A DNA stretch of 64,000 nt from Acidovorax sp. NCPPB 4044 (lineage in GTDB: Bacteria > Pseudomonadota > Gammaproteobacteria > Burkholderiales > Burkholderiaceae_C): positions 4,308,001 to 4,372,000 of the forward strand of contig NZ_JAMCOS010000001.1 of NCBI RefSeq assembly GCF_028069655.1. The letters are read 5' to 3'. The translations under genes and the position numbers were made by a program. Within the stretch, counting starts at the first letter, position 1; every line of letters begins with the position of its first letter. Below the pieces are notes generated by a model that searched no databases, was not told the origin of the DNA, and saw only the letters and a list, made by a program, of their open reading frames with translations. Positions 29,101 through 36,617 of this stretch are shown piece after piece.

Positions 29101-29309
29101 TGTTCATCGCCTCGGGCGCCAGCTCGGCGAGCCAGCGCGCCATCGGCACCGGCGTGATCGGCGGCATGATCACCGGCACGGTGCTCGCCGTGGTGTTCGT
29201 GCCCGTGTTCTTCGTGCTGGTGCGCTCGTTCTTCAAGGGCAGCAAGCGCCAGCAGGACCACGAAGCCAAGCAGGCCCAACTCCACCGCCATGCCACGGAC
29301 GCGGAATAA
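26151..29309 (+). CDS. acrB: RND efflux pump, AcrB/MexB HAE1 type (locus 2)
   Basis: Inner-membrane multidrug/proton antiporter of 1,052 residues, the normal HAE1 length. The N-terminus MAKFFIERPIFAWVI is diagnostic. The proton-relay pair sits in GIVVDDAIVVVENVERIM near residue 405, and a second family segment, GLSAKNAILIVEFAKDL, lies near residue 935. It forms a trimer with the adaptor upstream and the channel downstream. Substrates are probably broad and hydrophobic, inferred from the family. Confidence 0.97.
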   Translation: MAKFFIERPIFAWVITIFIMVMGAISIAKLPIAQYPAVAPPTIQVSVAYPGANAQTLEDSVLAVIEREMNGASGLAYVETTSQANGTGSITLSFEPGTNADLAQVDVQNRLSRATPRLPSAVTQQGVRVEQSRSNFLMFAMLTTENPDVSIEALNDYAARNVVPELQRVAGVGTLTQFGSERAMRIWVDPAKLKGFNLSLDQVNAAIRAQNVQVSAGNLGDLPAETGQPVAATIVVQGQLTSIEQFNKIVLRANTDGSAVRLSDVARIELGSQSYSTSARLNGKQAVGLGVQPTPSANALATAKAVKAKLEELKKFFPQGVNYVVPYDTSKFVSVSIEKVVHTLIEAVVLVFIVMFLFLQNFRYTIIPTIVVPVALLGTFGALLAMGFSINVLTMFGMVLVIGIVVDDAIVVVENVERIMAEEGLPPLQATRKAMGQISGAVIGVTVVLISVFVPLAFFAGSTGNIYRQFAATMATSIAFSAFLALSLTPALCATLLKPIDPEHHADKKGFFGWFNRSFKSTTHRYEGWMAKLLRRGGRMMIIYAVLLGAVALVYTRLPTSFLPNEDQGYIITNVQLPAGAAQSRTSDVLRQVEDFMLKQPEVENIVTVAGFSFSGQGQNAGLAFVILKDWSERSGQEHSASAVAGRAFGALAGIRDAFIFALSPPPIPELGTGTGFNFRLQDRAAQGHDALMNARNQLLGMASQSKVLAGVRPDGMEDAPQMQIDIDRDKANALGVGFDSISSALSTALGSAYINDFPNQGRLQRVVVQADAAARMRPESVLDLPVLNSRGQTVPMSAFASTRWITGAMQTVRYNGYPSMKIAGDAGPGFTTGDAMNEMEKLAGQLPPGFGFEWTGQSREEKLAGSQAMILYAFSLLAVFLCLAALYESWTIPVSVMLVVPLGVLGVLLATLMRGMSNDVYFQIGLVTIIGLSAKNAILIVEFAKDLQAEGKSVLEAALEAAHLRFRPIIMTSLAFTLGVVPLFIASGASSASQRAIGTGVIGGMITGTVLAVVFVPVFFVLVRSFFKGSKRQQDHEAKQAQLHRHATDAE

Positions 29310-29340
29310 CCCCCCAGACGACCGGCAGGAGCACAACACC

Positions 29341-30813
29341 ATGCAAGCTACCCCTCGCGCGCCCCGGGCGCGCCCCTTCCTCCTCTCCGCCGTGGCAGCG
29401 GCCGCGCTGCTGGCCGGCTGCAGCTTCATTCCCCACTACGAGCGCCCCGCGGCGCCCGTGCCCGAGGCCTACCCGGCCGCGGGGGTGGCGGCTCCCGCAG
29501 GCGCCAAGGCGGCAGCGGACATCGACTGGCACGAGTACTTCACCGACCCGCGCCTGCAGCGCCTGATCGCGCTGTCGCTGGAGAACAACCGCGACCTGCG
29601 CGTGGCCGTGCTCAACATCGAGCAGGCACGCGCGCAGTTCCAGATCCAGCGCGCGGGACAGTTCCCCACGGTGAACGCTGCCGTGAACGCCTCGCGCCAG
29701 CCCAGCACCACCACGGGCAGCTACGTGAACAACTACCAGGTGGGGCTCGCCGTCTCGGCCTGGGAGATCGACTTCTTCGGCCGCATCGCGGCGCTGAAGG
29801 AGCAGGCGCTCGCGCAGTACTTCGCCACCGAAGAAGCGCGCCGCTCCACGCAGATCAGCCTCGTCTCCTCCGTGGCGGCGGCCTGGTTCAACCTGCTGGC
29901 CGACGAGGAGCTGCTCGACATCTCGCGCCGCACGCTGCAGACCCGCGAGGAATCGGTCAAGCTCACGCGGCTGCGGCTGGAGAACGGCGTCAGCTCCGAA
30001 CTCGACAACAGCCAGGCCGAGGGCCTCGCACAGGCCGCACGCGCCACCTTCGCGCAGCAGCAGCGCCAGCGCATGCAGGACGAGAACGCCCTCGCCCTGC
30101 TGCTGGGCCAGCCCCTGCCGCAGGACATCCGGGCCACCCTGGATTCCCGCACGCGCCTGGCCGATGCGCCCACGATGCCGGGGCTGCCCGCCGGCCTGCC
30201 GTCCGACCTGCTCGGGCGGCGCCCGGACATCCGCCAGGCCGAGCAGCAGCTCGTGGCCGCCAACGCCAACATCGGCGCGGCGCGCGCGGCGTTCTTCCCG
30301 CGCATCTCGCTCACGGCGAGCGCGGGCACGGTGAGCGACGAGCTGTCGGGCCTCTTCAAGAGCGGCACCTGGGCGTTCTCGCTGGCGCCGCAGCTGGCGC
30401 TGCCGATCTTCGACGCGGGCCGCAACCAGGCCACGCTGGAGTCGGCGCGCGCGGGCCGCGACATCGCCGTGGCGCAGTACGAGAAGTCGATCCAGACGGC
30501 CTTCCGCGAGGTGTCGGACGCGCTGGCGGGCCAGGCCACGCTGGGCGACCAGTTCGCCGCGCAGCGCGCCCAGGCCGCGGCCGATGCCAAGCGCTTCGAG
30601 CTGTCCGACCTGCGCTACCGCAACGGCGTGGCGAGCTACCTCGACCTGCTGGACGCGCAGCGCTCGCTGTTCACTTCCGAGCAGCTGGTCGTGCAGACGC
30701 GCCTGCTGCAGCTGCAGAACCAGATCACGCTCTACAAGGTACTGGGCGGTGGCTGGACGCCTGCGCAGGACGCCGCGCCCCCCGCTGCGGCAGGATCGGT
30801 TCCACGCTCCTGA
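29341..30813 (+). CDS. Outer-membrane efflux channel, OprM/NodT type (locus 2)
   Basis: TolC-family outer-membrane lipoprotein of 490 residues. The signal peptide ends in the lipobox LAGC, followed by SFIPHYERPAAPVPEAY, the classic OprM/TtgC start. Two OEP repeats follow, with AWEIDFFGRIAALKEQALAQ and LGRRPDIRQAEQQLVAANAN. The ATG at 29341 is preceded by a GGCAGGAGC ribosome site. It completes a three-gene acrA-acrB-oprM-type operon under the acrR-like repressor. A 19-base C tract and a hairpin follow. Confidence 0.95.
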   Translation: MQATPRAPRARPFLLSAVAAAALLAGCSFIPHYERPAAPVPEAYPAAGVAAPAGAKAAADIDWHEYFTDPRLQRLIALSLENNRDLRVAVLNIEQARAQFQIQRAGQFPTVNAAVNASRQPSTTTGSYVNNYQVGLAVSAWEIDFFGRIAALKEQALAQYFATEEARRSTQISLVSSVAAAWFNLLADEELLDISRRTLQTREESVKLTRLRLENGVSSELDNSQAEGLAQAARATFAQQQRQRMQDENALALLLGQPLPQDIRATLDSRTRLADAPTMPGLPAGLPSDLLGRRPDIRQAEQQLVAANANIGAARAAFFPRISLTASAGTVSDELSGLFKSGTWAFSLAPQLALPIFDAGRNQATLESARAGRDIAVAQYEKSIQTAFREVSDALAGQATLGDQFAAQRAQAAADAKRFELSDLRYRNGVASYLDLLDAQRSLFTSEQLVVQTRLLQLQNQITLYKVLGGGWTPAQDAAPPAAAGSVPRS

Positions 30814-30827
30814 GCCGCTTCCGCCGG

Positions 30828-30846
30828 CCCCCCCCCCCCCCCCCCC
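30828..30846. repeat. Homopolymeric C tract (19 C)
   Basis: Nineteen consecutive C residues lie 15 bases after the efflux-channel stop codon and directly before a hairpin. Such tracts are prone to slippage and to sequencing error. Confidence 0.9.
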
Positions 30847-30868
30847 GAAGGCGCCACATGGCGCCTTC
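30847..30868 (+). terminator. Hairpin after the acrAB-type operon
   Basis: Perfect 9-bp stem gaaggcgcc/ggcgccttc around an ACAT loop. It has no T tract, so it may be a Rho-assisted or processing structure rather than a classical terminator. Confidence 0.5.
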
Positions 30869-30994
30869 GTCCGTTGTGCATGCCGATCGCCTTGGACCCA
30901 ACGACCAGGCATGCAGTGCATGCAGCGATGCGGCTTGCAGGTTCCAGTGACGTCGCTAAGGTCTGCCCTCCATTCACACACAAAGGAGGAGAGC

Positions 30995-32245
30995 ATGCCG
31001 ACCACCCCCCTTCCGCCCCATCGGCCGCCCGCTCTCCGCAGGGCCCGCCATGGCATCGTGCCAAGCCTGCTGCGCAGGAGTCTGTTCGGCTTGGCGCTGT
31101 TCGTGGCCGCGAGTGTCCCCTTGTCGGGTCTGGCGGCTCAGGACGCACCCGGCGGAGCCCGGCCGGGCAGCGACGACGGTGTGTGGACGCGCCTGAGCAG
31201 CGAAGGCGCGCCCTCCGCGCGGTCGATGCCGATCACGGCCGCGTTGCGTGGATCCATCTACCTGTTCGGTGGCGTTCACGACGACTTCCGCTCCGGTCGC
31301 ACCGATTTCCTCAACGACCTTTACCGCTACGACGTGCATGCGAACCGCTGGACGCGCCTGGACCCCTCGGGCGACGCGCCTGCGCCGCGCGCGTTCGCGG
31401 GCGGCATCGCCGTCCCGCACCGGGGCTGGGTGGTGGTGTTCGGTGGTGCCCGCTACACGGCCGATCTCTCCGAGTTCACGCCCCTGGGCGATGTATGGGC
31501 CTACGACACGCGCGCCGGGCAGTGGCAGACTTTGTCGGGCTTGGCGTCCGGCAGCGCCGCGGCACCGGCGCCCAGCGCCCGCGCCTGGCCCACGGTCTGG
31601 CGTGCCGCGGACCAGCTCTATGTGTTCGGCGGCGTGGAGGCGGGCTTTCGCACGCTCAACGATCTCTGGCGGTTCGACCTTGCCACCCGTACCTGGACAC
31701 AGCTCATCGCCCGCGGCGCGGCGGGTTCGCCGCCGCCGCGCTACTCGGGCGCCGTCACGGGCGAGCCGCACCGGGGACAGGTGACCCTCTACGGCGGCGA
31801 GGCCACCACGGCCCAGGGCGGATTCACCTTCCTGCGCGACACCTGGACGTTCGATCTGCGCACCCAGACCTGGCGGCAGATCGCGCTGGCCGCCGGCCAG
31901 GACATCGACCCGCCGCAGAACCATGGCGCGGACGCGCTCCTGGGAAGCGGGCTGCTGCTGGCCGGGGGCGACCAGCCCGGCGGCTCCGCCGGCTGCGGCG
32001 CGGCTTTTCCGCAGAACCCGACCAATGCCCTCTGGCGGCTCGACCTGCGCGCACAGTCCTGGCGCCTGCTCGCACCGCAGGGCGACGCGTTCCCTCGTAT
32101 CAAGCGCACCAGCGCCGCGACGGTCATGGGCGAGATGTACGTGTTCTCGGGCTTCGGCTTCCAGTGCGATGGCGACACCGGGGGCCAGACCTGGAACACC
32201 GACGTCTGGCGGTACACCCCGTCCTACCGCTACTGGGGGAATTGA
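30995..32245 (+). CDS. Secreted kelch-repeat protein
   Basis: Predicted exported beta-propeller protein of 416 residues. The ATG is chosen for its strong AAAGGAGGAG ribosome site and the signal peptide that follows; residues 27-48 are hydrophobic after an RR pair (LLRRSLFG), so Tat export is possible but not clear. The mature part shows about six kelch units with IYLFGGxHDD, WVVVFGGARY, LYVFGGVEAG and VTLYGGEA, each paired with a WxxDxxxxxW-type strand such as DLWRFDLATRTWTQL. Kelch propellers bind ligands or carry enzymes; no catalytic residues are evident and the function is unknown. Confidence 0.85.
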   Translation: MPTTPLPPHRPPALRRARHGIVPSLLRRSLFGLALFVAASVPLSGLAAQDAPGGARPGSDDGVWTRLSSEGAPSARSMPITAALRGSIYLFGGVHDDFRSGRTDFLNDLYRYDVHANRWTRLDPSGDAPAPRAFAGGIAVPHRGWVVVFGGARYTADLSEFTPLGDVWAYDTRAGQWQTLSGLASGSAAAPAPSARAWPTVWRAADQLYVFGGVEAGFRTLNDLWRFDLATRTWTQLIARGAAGSPPPRYSGAVTGEPHRGQVTLYGGEATTAQGGFTFLRDTWTFDLRTQTWRQIALAAGQDIDPPQNHGADALLGSGLLLAGGDQPGGSAGCGAAFPQNPTNALWRLDLRAQSWRLLAPQGDAFPRIKRTSAATVMGEMYVFSGFGFQCDGDTGGQTWNTDVWRYTPSYRYWGN

Positions 32246-32407
32246 AGCGCATGCCCTGCGGACGGCGGCGGCTTCCAGCCGGGCAGTGCCGATCCGCCGG
32301 GCGCTCCAGGGCCGGGCATGGACGACGCGCCTTGCGCGCTTCTTGACCCAGCGCAAGGGTGTTGCGGCTGGCCGTTTTCCCTAACGGCCGGTGCAGGGGG
32401 TGCTTCC

Positions 32408-32413
32408 TATAAT
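32408..32413 (+). promoter_or_regulatory. Possible -10 box of the cytochrome c gene
   Basis: A perfect TATAAT lies 43 bases before the cytochrome ATG. No good -35 is seen at 16-18 bp. A GGCCGTT/AACGGCC hairpin just upstream may instead end the kelch-gene transcript. Confidence 0.35.
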
Positions 32414-32456
32414 CGCCGGCTGGTTCCGCCAGACACACTCCACAGAGGACCACCTC

Positions 32457-33353
32457 ATGAGCGACACCCCCCACGAAGAAGCGCACACCGGCCCGATCAA
32501 GAACCCCCGCCAGCTGCTATGGACGGTGTTTTTCTGCTTCGTGGTTCCCATCTTCGCCATCATCGGCCTGGTGGTCTACGTGACGTCGGGCAACAAGCCG
32601 GCCCAGGGCACGGGCAACCCCGAACGGGCGCTGGCCGAGCGCATCCAGAAAGTGGGCATGGTCGAGGTGCGCGACGCCAACCGGCCACTGCGCCCCGGCG
32701 AGGAGGTCTTCAAGGGCCAGTGCGCCGCCTGCCACGCCACCGGTGCCGCGGGCGCGCCCAAGCTGGGCGACGCGGCCGCCTGGGGCCCGCGCATCCAGAC
32801 CGGCTTCGAGGCGCTGGTGCACTCCGCGCTGGCCGGCAAGGGCGCCATGGCCCCGCAGGGCGGCGGCGACTTCAACGACACCGAGATCGCGCGCGGCGTG
32901 GCCTACATGGCCAATGCGGCCGGCGCCAAGTTCCCTGAGCCCGCCGCCCCCGCGGCCGGCGGCGCATCCGCCCCGGCCGAAGCGCAGGCGGGCGCGGCCT
33001 CCGGCGCCCCCGCCCCTGCAGCCCCGGCCGTGACCGCCGCGGCCCAGGCGGCTCCCGCGCCCGCCGCAGCCCCTGCGGCCGCCACCGCGACGGCCCCCGC
33101 CGCAGCCGTGGCAGCCGGTGCGGGCGAAGCCCTCTACAAGCAGGCCTGCCAAGTGTGCCACGCAGCCGGCGTGGCGGGTGCCCCGAAGTTCGGCGACAAG
33201 GCCTCCTGGGCCGAACGCCTGAAGGACGGCATCGACGGCATGACCCGCATCGCCATCGCGGGCAAGGGCGCCATGCCCCCGCGCGGCGGCACGCAGGCCT
33301 CGGACGCCGAGATCCGCGCCGCCGTCGAATACATGGCCAACGCCGTCAAGTGA
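32457..33353 (+). CDS. Membrane-anchored dihaem cytochrome c (c5 type)
   Basis: Periplasmic electron carrier of 298 residues with two class I cytochrome domains. A membrane anchor spans about residues 22-44. The first haem site CAACH is at 89-93, with its Met ligand in KGAMAPQGG. After an Ala/Pro linker of about 65 residues, the second site CQVCH is at 231-235, with KGAMPPRGG. The two domains are alike, suggesting internal duplication. Such proteins pass electrons to terminal oxidases or other acceptors; the partner is not indicated by the neighbours. A strong terminator follows. Confidence 0.92.
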   Translation: MSDTPHEEAHTGPIKNPRQLLWTVFFCFVVPIFAIIGLVVYVTSGNKPAQGTGNPERALAERIQKVGMVEVRDANRPLRPGEEVFKGQCAACHATGAAGAPKLGDAAAWGPRIQTGFEALVHSALAGKGAMAPQGGGDFNDTEIARGVAYMANAAGAKFPEPAAPAAGGASAPAEAQAGAASGAPAPAAPAVTAAAQAAPAPAAAPAAATATAPAAAVAAGAGEALYKQACQVCHAAGVAGAPKFGDKASWAERLKDGIDGMTRIAIAGKGAMPPRGGTQASDAEIRAAVEYMANAVK

Positions 33354-33402
33354 CGGCACGCGGGCCGGGCCCTTCGGGGGCCACGGCCCTCGCGCGCAGC
33401 AG

Positions 33403-33428
33403 AAGCCGGTCCCCGCGACCGGCTTTTT
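33403..33428 (+). terminator. Terminator of the cytochrome c gene
   Basis: Stem aagccggtc/gaccggctt (33403-33411 with 33417-33425) around a CCCGC loop, followed by further T residues. Confidence 0.88.
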
Positions 33429-33539
33429 CATGCCCTCCCCACGCCGCGGGGGGCGGCTCATCGCGCTCGGCGGCGCGGCCCGGCTGGCGGAAAAGAAGAG
33501 GGGCCCGGGCCATGTGGCCCCCGGAGGGATGCGCCCTCG

Positions 33540-34097
33540 CTATACCCGGAACTGCGAGGGACGCGGCACGTACCCGTACCGGCGCGGCAGGTCGGCCGAC
33601 TGCAGGGGCACTGGCACCCAGAGGCCCTGCTCCACCGCGCGGGCGGCCCGTTCCATGTCGAGCGTGTGCACGAGGCCGACCACGCTGCCGTCGTACAGGT
33701 AGAGGCGCCCGGCCTCGTCGAGCAGGCACTCCTGCACGGCCGAGCGCCGCCCGGTATGCGCCACGATGGCGAAGCGTTCGGCGCCCGGGCCCTCGGCCGG
33801 CGGCGCTTCGATATCGATGCGCCAGACCACCGGCGTGGTCTCCAGCTCCACGTACACGCGCTGCGGCCCGTTCTGGAAGAACCAGCGGCCCTGCGCGTCG
33901 GCCTCGTAGTTGCGGTGGATGAAATCGATGAGTTTCTCGTGCTGCAGCAGCGCGCCGCGCGCCTCCGGGAAGGGGCCCTGCGCCTGCACTGCGTCGTCGC
34001 GCATGAACCAGCGGCCGCGCGCGTCGAGGCCCAGCCAGCCGTAGCAGTCGGGGACGTTGGGCCACCGCGCGATGGCCTGCTTGACGATGTCATCCAT
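33540..34097 (-). CDS. Conserved hypothetical protein (DUF2946-like)
   Basis: Soluble protein of 185 residues. It opens with MDDIVKQAIARWPNVPDCYGWLGLD-like sequence, then RGRWFMRDD and GRWFFQNGPQRVYVELE, a pattern I recall from a Burkholderiales-wide family of unknown function; I am unsure of the exact DUF number (2944 or 2946). It has no signal peptide or membrane segment. Its start overlaps the end of the YheT-like gene by 8 bases, so the pair is probably co-translated. Confidence 0.75.
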   Translation of the reverse strand: MDDIVKQAIARWPNVPDCYGWLGLDARGRWFMRDDAVQAQGPFPEARGALLQHEKLIDFIHRNYEADAQGRWFFQNGPQRVYVELETTPVVWRIDIEAPPAEGPGAERFAIVAHTGRRSAVQECLLDEAGRLYLYDGSVVGLVHTLDMERAARAVEQGLWVPVPLQSADLPRRYGYVPRPSQFRV

Positions 34098-35217
34098 GGG
34101 GCGATCCTAGGCCGGCCCGGGCGCCGCCGGCGTAGGCGGGTGTCCCGGAGGTTTCGCCACGTGCCAGTCCTGCCAGTCCTGCCAGTCCTGCCAGTCCTGC
34201 CAGCCCTGCCAGCCCTGCCAGGCCCGCCTGCTCCGCGAGCCAGCCGGCCACGGCCTCGGGCATGGCCTGCACGCGGCCGGGCAGCCGCCCGTGCGCGAAA
34301 CCCACGTGCCCGCCGTGCGGCGGCTGCCAGAGCGTGACCTGCGCGCCGACCTCCTCCGCGCGCGGCAGGCTGGCCGCGGGAACGAAGGGGTCGTTGCGCG
34401 CGTTTACTGCCAGCGCGGGGATGCGGATGTCGGCCAGCAGCGGCTGCGCGGAGGCGCGGCGCCAGTAGTCGTCGGCATCGCGGAAGCCGTGCAGCGGCGC
34501 GGTGAAGACGTCGTCGAAGGCATGCAGGTCGCGCGCCGCGCGCAGGTTCTCGCGGTCGAAGAGGCCCGGGTGCTGCTGCCATTTGGCCAGCGCCTTGGGC
34601 ACCATGGTGCGCAGGAACATGCGCGTGTAGACCTGCCGGTTGAAGCCCCGGCCGATCGCGCGGCCGCCCGCGGCCAGGTCGAGCGGCGAGCAGATGGCCG
34701 CCACCGCGTCGGCGCTGCGCGCGGCCTGCGCGCCGTGCTCGGCCGCCCAGCGCAGCAGCGCGTTGCCGCCGAGCGAGACGCCCGCCACCATGACCGGCGC
34801 GCGGGGCCCGTCGCCCGCGCCGCCGGGCCGCTGGCGCGCGGCCATGCGCGCGAGGATCCAGTCGATCTCCTCGTGGTCGCCCGAGTGGTAGGCACGCGGC
34901 GCCAGGTTGATCTCGCCGCTGCAGCCCCGGAAATGCGGCACCGCGCAGTCCCACCCGCGCGCCCGGGCCACGTCCGCGAACGCCTCAGCATAGTGGCTGC
35001 GCGAGGAGCCCTCCAGCCCGTGGAAGAGCACCAGCAGCGGGCGCGGGGCCGGGGGGCCGCCGTCCAGGAAATCCACGTCCACGAAATCCCCGTCCGGCGC
35101 CGTCCAGCGCTCGCGCCGGTAGGCCGGCGGACCGGCGTCCCCGCGCCGCGCGGCCAGGGCCGGCCAGATGGTCTGCAGGTGCCCGCCGGGCAGCCACCGT
35201 GGCGCTACATATTTCAT
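34090..35217 (-). CDS. yheT: Alpha/beta hydrolase, YheT family
   Basis: Putative esterase/hydrolase of 375 residues. It has LPGGHLQTIWP near the N-terminus, the oxyanion segment LFHGLEGSSRSHY and FRGCSGEINLAPRAYHSGD. The nucleophile elbow is GVSLGGN, the acid segment is NARNDPFVP and the catalytic His is in PPHGGHVGF. Two oddities are visible. The first five residues are encoded by dispersed repeat copy 3. The C-terminus carries about seven copies of Gly-Leu-Ala encoded by a 9-base tandem repeat, beyond the normal end of the fold. The true start could be slightly downstream. Confidence 0.9.
   Translation of the reverse strand: MKYVAPRWLPGGHLQTIWPALAARRGDAGPPAYRRERWTAPDGDFVDVDFLDGGPPAPRPLLVLFHGLEGSSRSHYAEAFADVARARGWDCAVPHFRGCSGEINLAPRAYHSGDHEEIDWILARMAARQRPGGAGDGPRAPVMVAGVSLGGNALLRWAAEHGAQAARSADAVAAICSPLDLAAGGRAIGRGFNRQVYTRMFLRTMVPKALAKWQQHPGLFDRENLRAARDLHAFDDVFTAPLHGFRDADDYWRRASAQPLLADIRIPALAVNARNDPFVPAASLPRAEEVGAQVTLWQPPHGGHVGFAHGRLPGRVQAMPEAVAGWLAEQAGLAGLAGLAGLAGLAGLAGLARGETSGTPAYAGGARAGLGSPHG
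34162..34224 (-). repeat. 9-bp tandem repeat in the yheT 3' end
   Basis: Seven copies of tgccagtcc with minor third-position changes (ccc, gcc) in the last three, encoding a run of Gly-Leu-Ala triplets. The frame is preserved because the unit is three codons. Confidence 0.95.
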
Positions 35218-35247
35218 AGCAAACTATTGAATGGATCCGGCGGCATG
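35204..35247 (-). repeat. Dispersed hairpin repeat, copy 3
   Basis: Minus-strand reading catgccgccggatccattca, atagtttgctat, then a GCTA/TAGC hairpin. It overlaps the yheT start codon, which lies in its hairpin loop region, and so supplies the first codons of that gene. Confidence 0.8.
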
Positions 35248-35267
35248 GGCACGAAAACGCTGAAAGA

Positions 35268-35723
35268 TCAGTGCAGCACCGGGGACGCGGGCCCGGCCAC
35301 GGCCGCCGCCTCGTGCACGGTGCCGGGGCTGGCGTGGTGGGCCACCAGGCGCCAGCCCTGCGGGGTCTTATGGTAGACGTTGGTGGACTGCACCAGCGCC
35401 TCGCGCACCTCGCCCTCCAGGCGCACCTCGACATGCTCCACCACGCTGTGCACGGCGCTCGCGAGCGCCTGCACGCGGTGCACCTGCGCGGGCCTGGCCC
35501 GCAGCCCGCCGTGCGCGAACATGGCCGCGAACGCCGCGCGGATGGCCCCCGCGCCCAGCAGCCGGGGGCCGCCGGGGTTCACGCAGACGATGTCGTCCTC
35601 TTCGGCCCAGCAGGCCATGAAGCGGTCGATGTCGCCGGCCTGCAGCGCCTCGTAGAAGGCGGCCTCGATCTCGTCGGCGGAGCCGCCCACCAGGGCGGCG
35701 CGGTAAGGGGTGCGTGGGCTCAT
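35268..35723 (-). CDS. NTF2-like/SnoaL-fold protein (YybH-like)
   Basis: Soluble protein of 151 residues with the cone-shaped NTF2-like fold. The helix SADEIEAAFYEALQAGDIDRF is followed by MACWAEEDDIVCVNPGG, ALLGAGAIRAAFAAMFA-like and, at the end, VYHKTPQGWRLVAHHASPG. This matches the YybH/DUF4440 ketosteroid-isomerase-like group, whose members have varied or unknown roles. It stands alone; dispersed repeat copy 3 lies between it and yheT. Confidence 0.85.
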   Translation of the reverse strand: MSPRTPYRAALVGGSADEIEAAFYEALQAGDIDRFMACWAEEDDIVCVNPGGPRLLGAGAIRAAFAAMFAHGGLRARPAQVHRVQALASAVHSVVEHVEVRLEGEVREALVQSTNVYHKTPQGWRLVAHHASPGTVHEAAAVAGPASPVLH

Positions 35724-35962
35724 CGGTCAGGTCCGGACGTGGGGGGCCGGCCTGCGGGCCGGGCGGGAAGAAGCCGCCATTGTCGGAAATTCGGCCCGCG
35801 CCTGCACCCGCCTTCTGCGCTCGCGCCGGGCCGCGCACCGGCCGCGGATGCGCTTTCGTCGTACGCGGGCCACGGTCCGGCTGCGGCAGAATGGCCCGGC
35901 GCTGGCGCGGACGGGGCACGTCGCCCCGGGTCCAACTCCCCCGCCCGGCGACCGCACACACC

Positions 35963-36580
35963 ATGAAACGCCTCATCGCCACCCTCGCCGCCGTGCTGGC
36001 CCTCTCGGGCTGCGGCTACAACGACTTCCAGCGCCTGGACGAGCAGAGCAAGGCCGCCTGGAGCGAAGTGCTCAACCAGTACCAGCGCCGCGCCGACCTC
36101 GTCCCCAACATCGTGGCCACCGTCAAGGGCGAGGCCGCGTTCGAGCAGGACACGCTCACCAAGGTGGTGGAGGCGCGCGCCAAGGCCACCTCGATCCAGG
36201 TGACGCCCGAAACGCTCAACAACCCCGAGGCATTCAACAAGTTCCAGCAGGCGCAGGGCGAGCTGTCCTCGGCGCTCTCGCGGCTCATGGTGGTGGCCGA
36301 GCGCTATCCGCAGCTGCAGGCCAACCAGGGTTTCCGCGACCTGCGCGTGACGCTGGAGGGCACCGAGAACCGCATCACCGTGGCGCGCAACCGCTACATC
36401 CAGACCGTGCAGGAATACAACGTGCTCGCGCGCAGCTTCCCCACCAACCTCACGGCCAAGGTGTTCAGCTACGACCCCAAGCCGAGCTTCACCGTGCAGA
36501 ACGAGGCACAGATCAGCACGCCGCCCGCGGTGGATTTCTCGCGCCCCGCAGCCCCTGCAGCCCCTGCCGCATCGCGCTGA
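35963..36580 (+). CDS. lemA: LemA family lipoprotein
   Basis: LemA-family protein of 205 residues. A signal peptide ends in LSGC (lipobox) and is followed by GYNDFQRLDEQSKAAWSEVLNQYQRRADLVPN, given here only as a pattern: NxLQ-type helix then RRxDLVPNIVATVKG. The rest is a long antiparallel helical bundle. LemA proteins are membrane-associated and of unclear function. It is followed by two TPM-domain genes on the same strand, the standard lemA operon layout in Burkholderiales. The start at 35963 is chosen for the signal peptide. Confidence 0.93.
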   Translation: MKRLIATLAAVLALSGCGYNDFQRLDEQSKAAWSEVLNQYQRRADLVPNIVATVKGEAAFEQDTLTKVVEARAKATSIQVTPETLNNPEAFNKFQQAQGELSSALSRLMVVAERYPQLQANQGFRDLRVTLEGTENRITVARNRYIQTVQEYNVLARSFPTNLTAKVFSYDPKPSFTVQNEAQISTPPAVDFSRPAAPAAPAASR

Positions 36581-36617
36581 GCGACAGCCGCCACGGCGCA
36601 CAGACCACAGGCCATCC

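Noticed and set aside
26130..29429. 1,099-codon open frame opposite the AcrB-like gene
   Set aside because: Antisense shadow; the plus-strand gene has full RND motifs.
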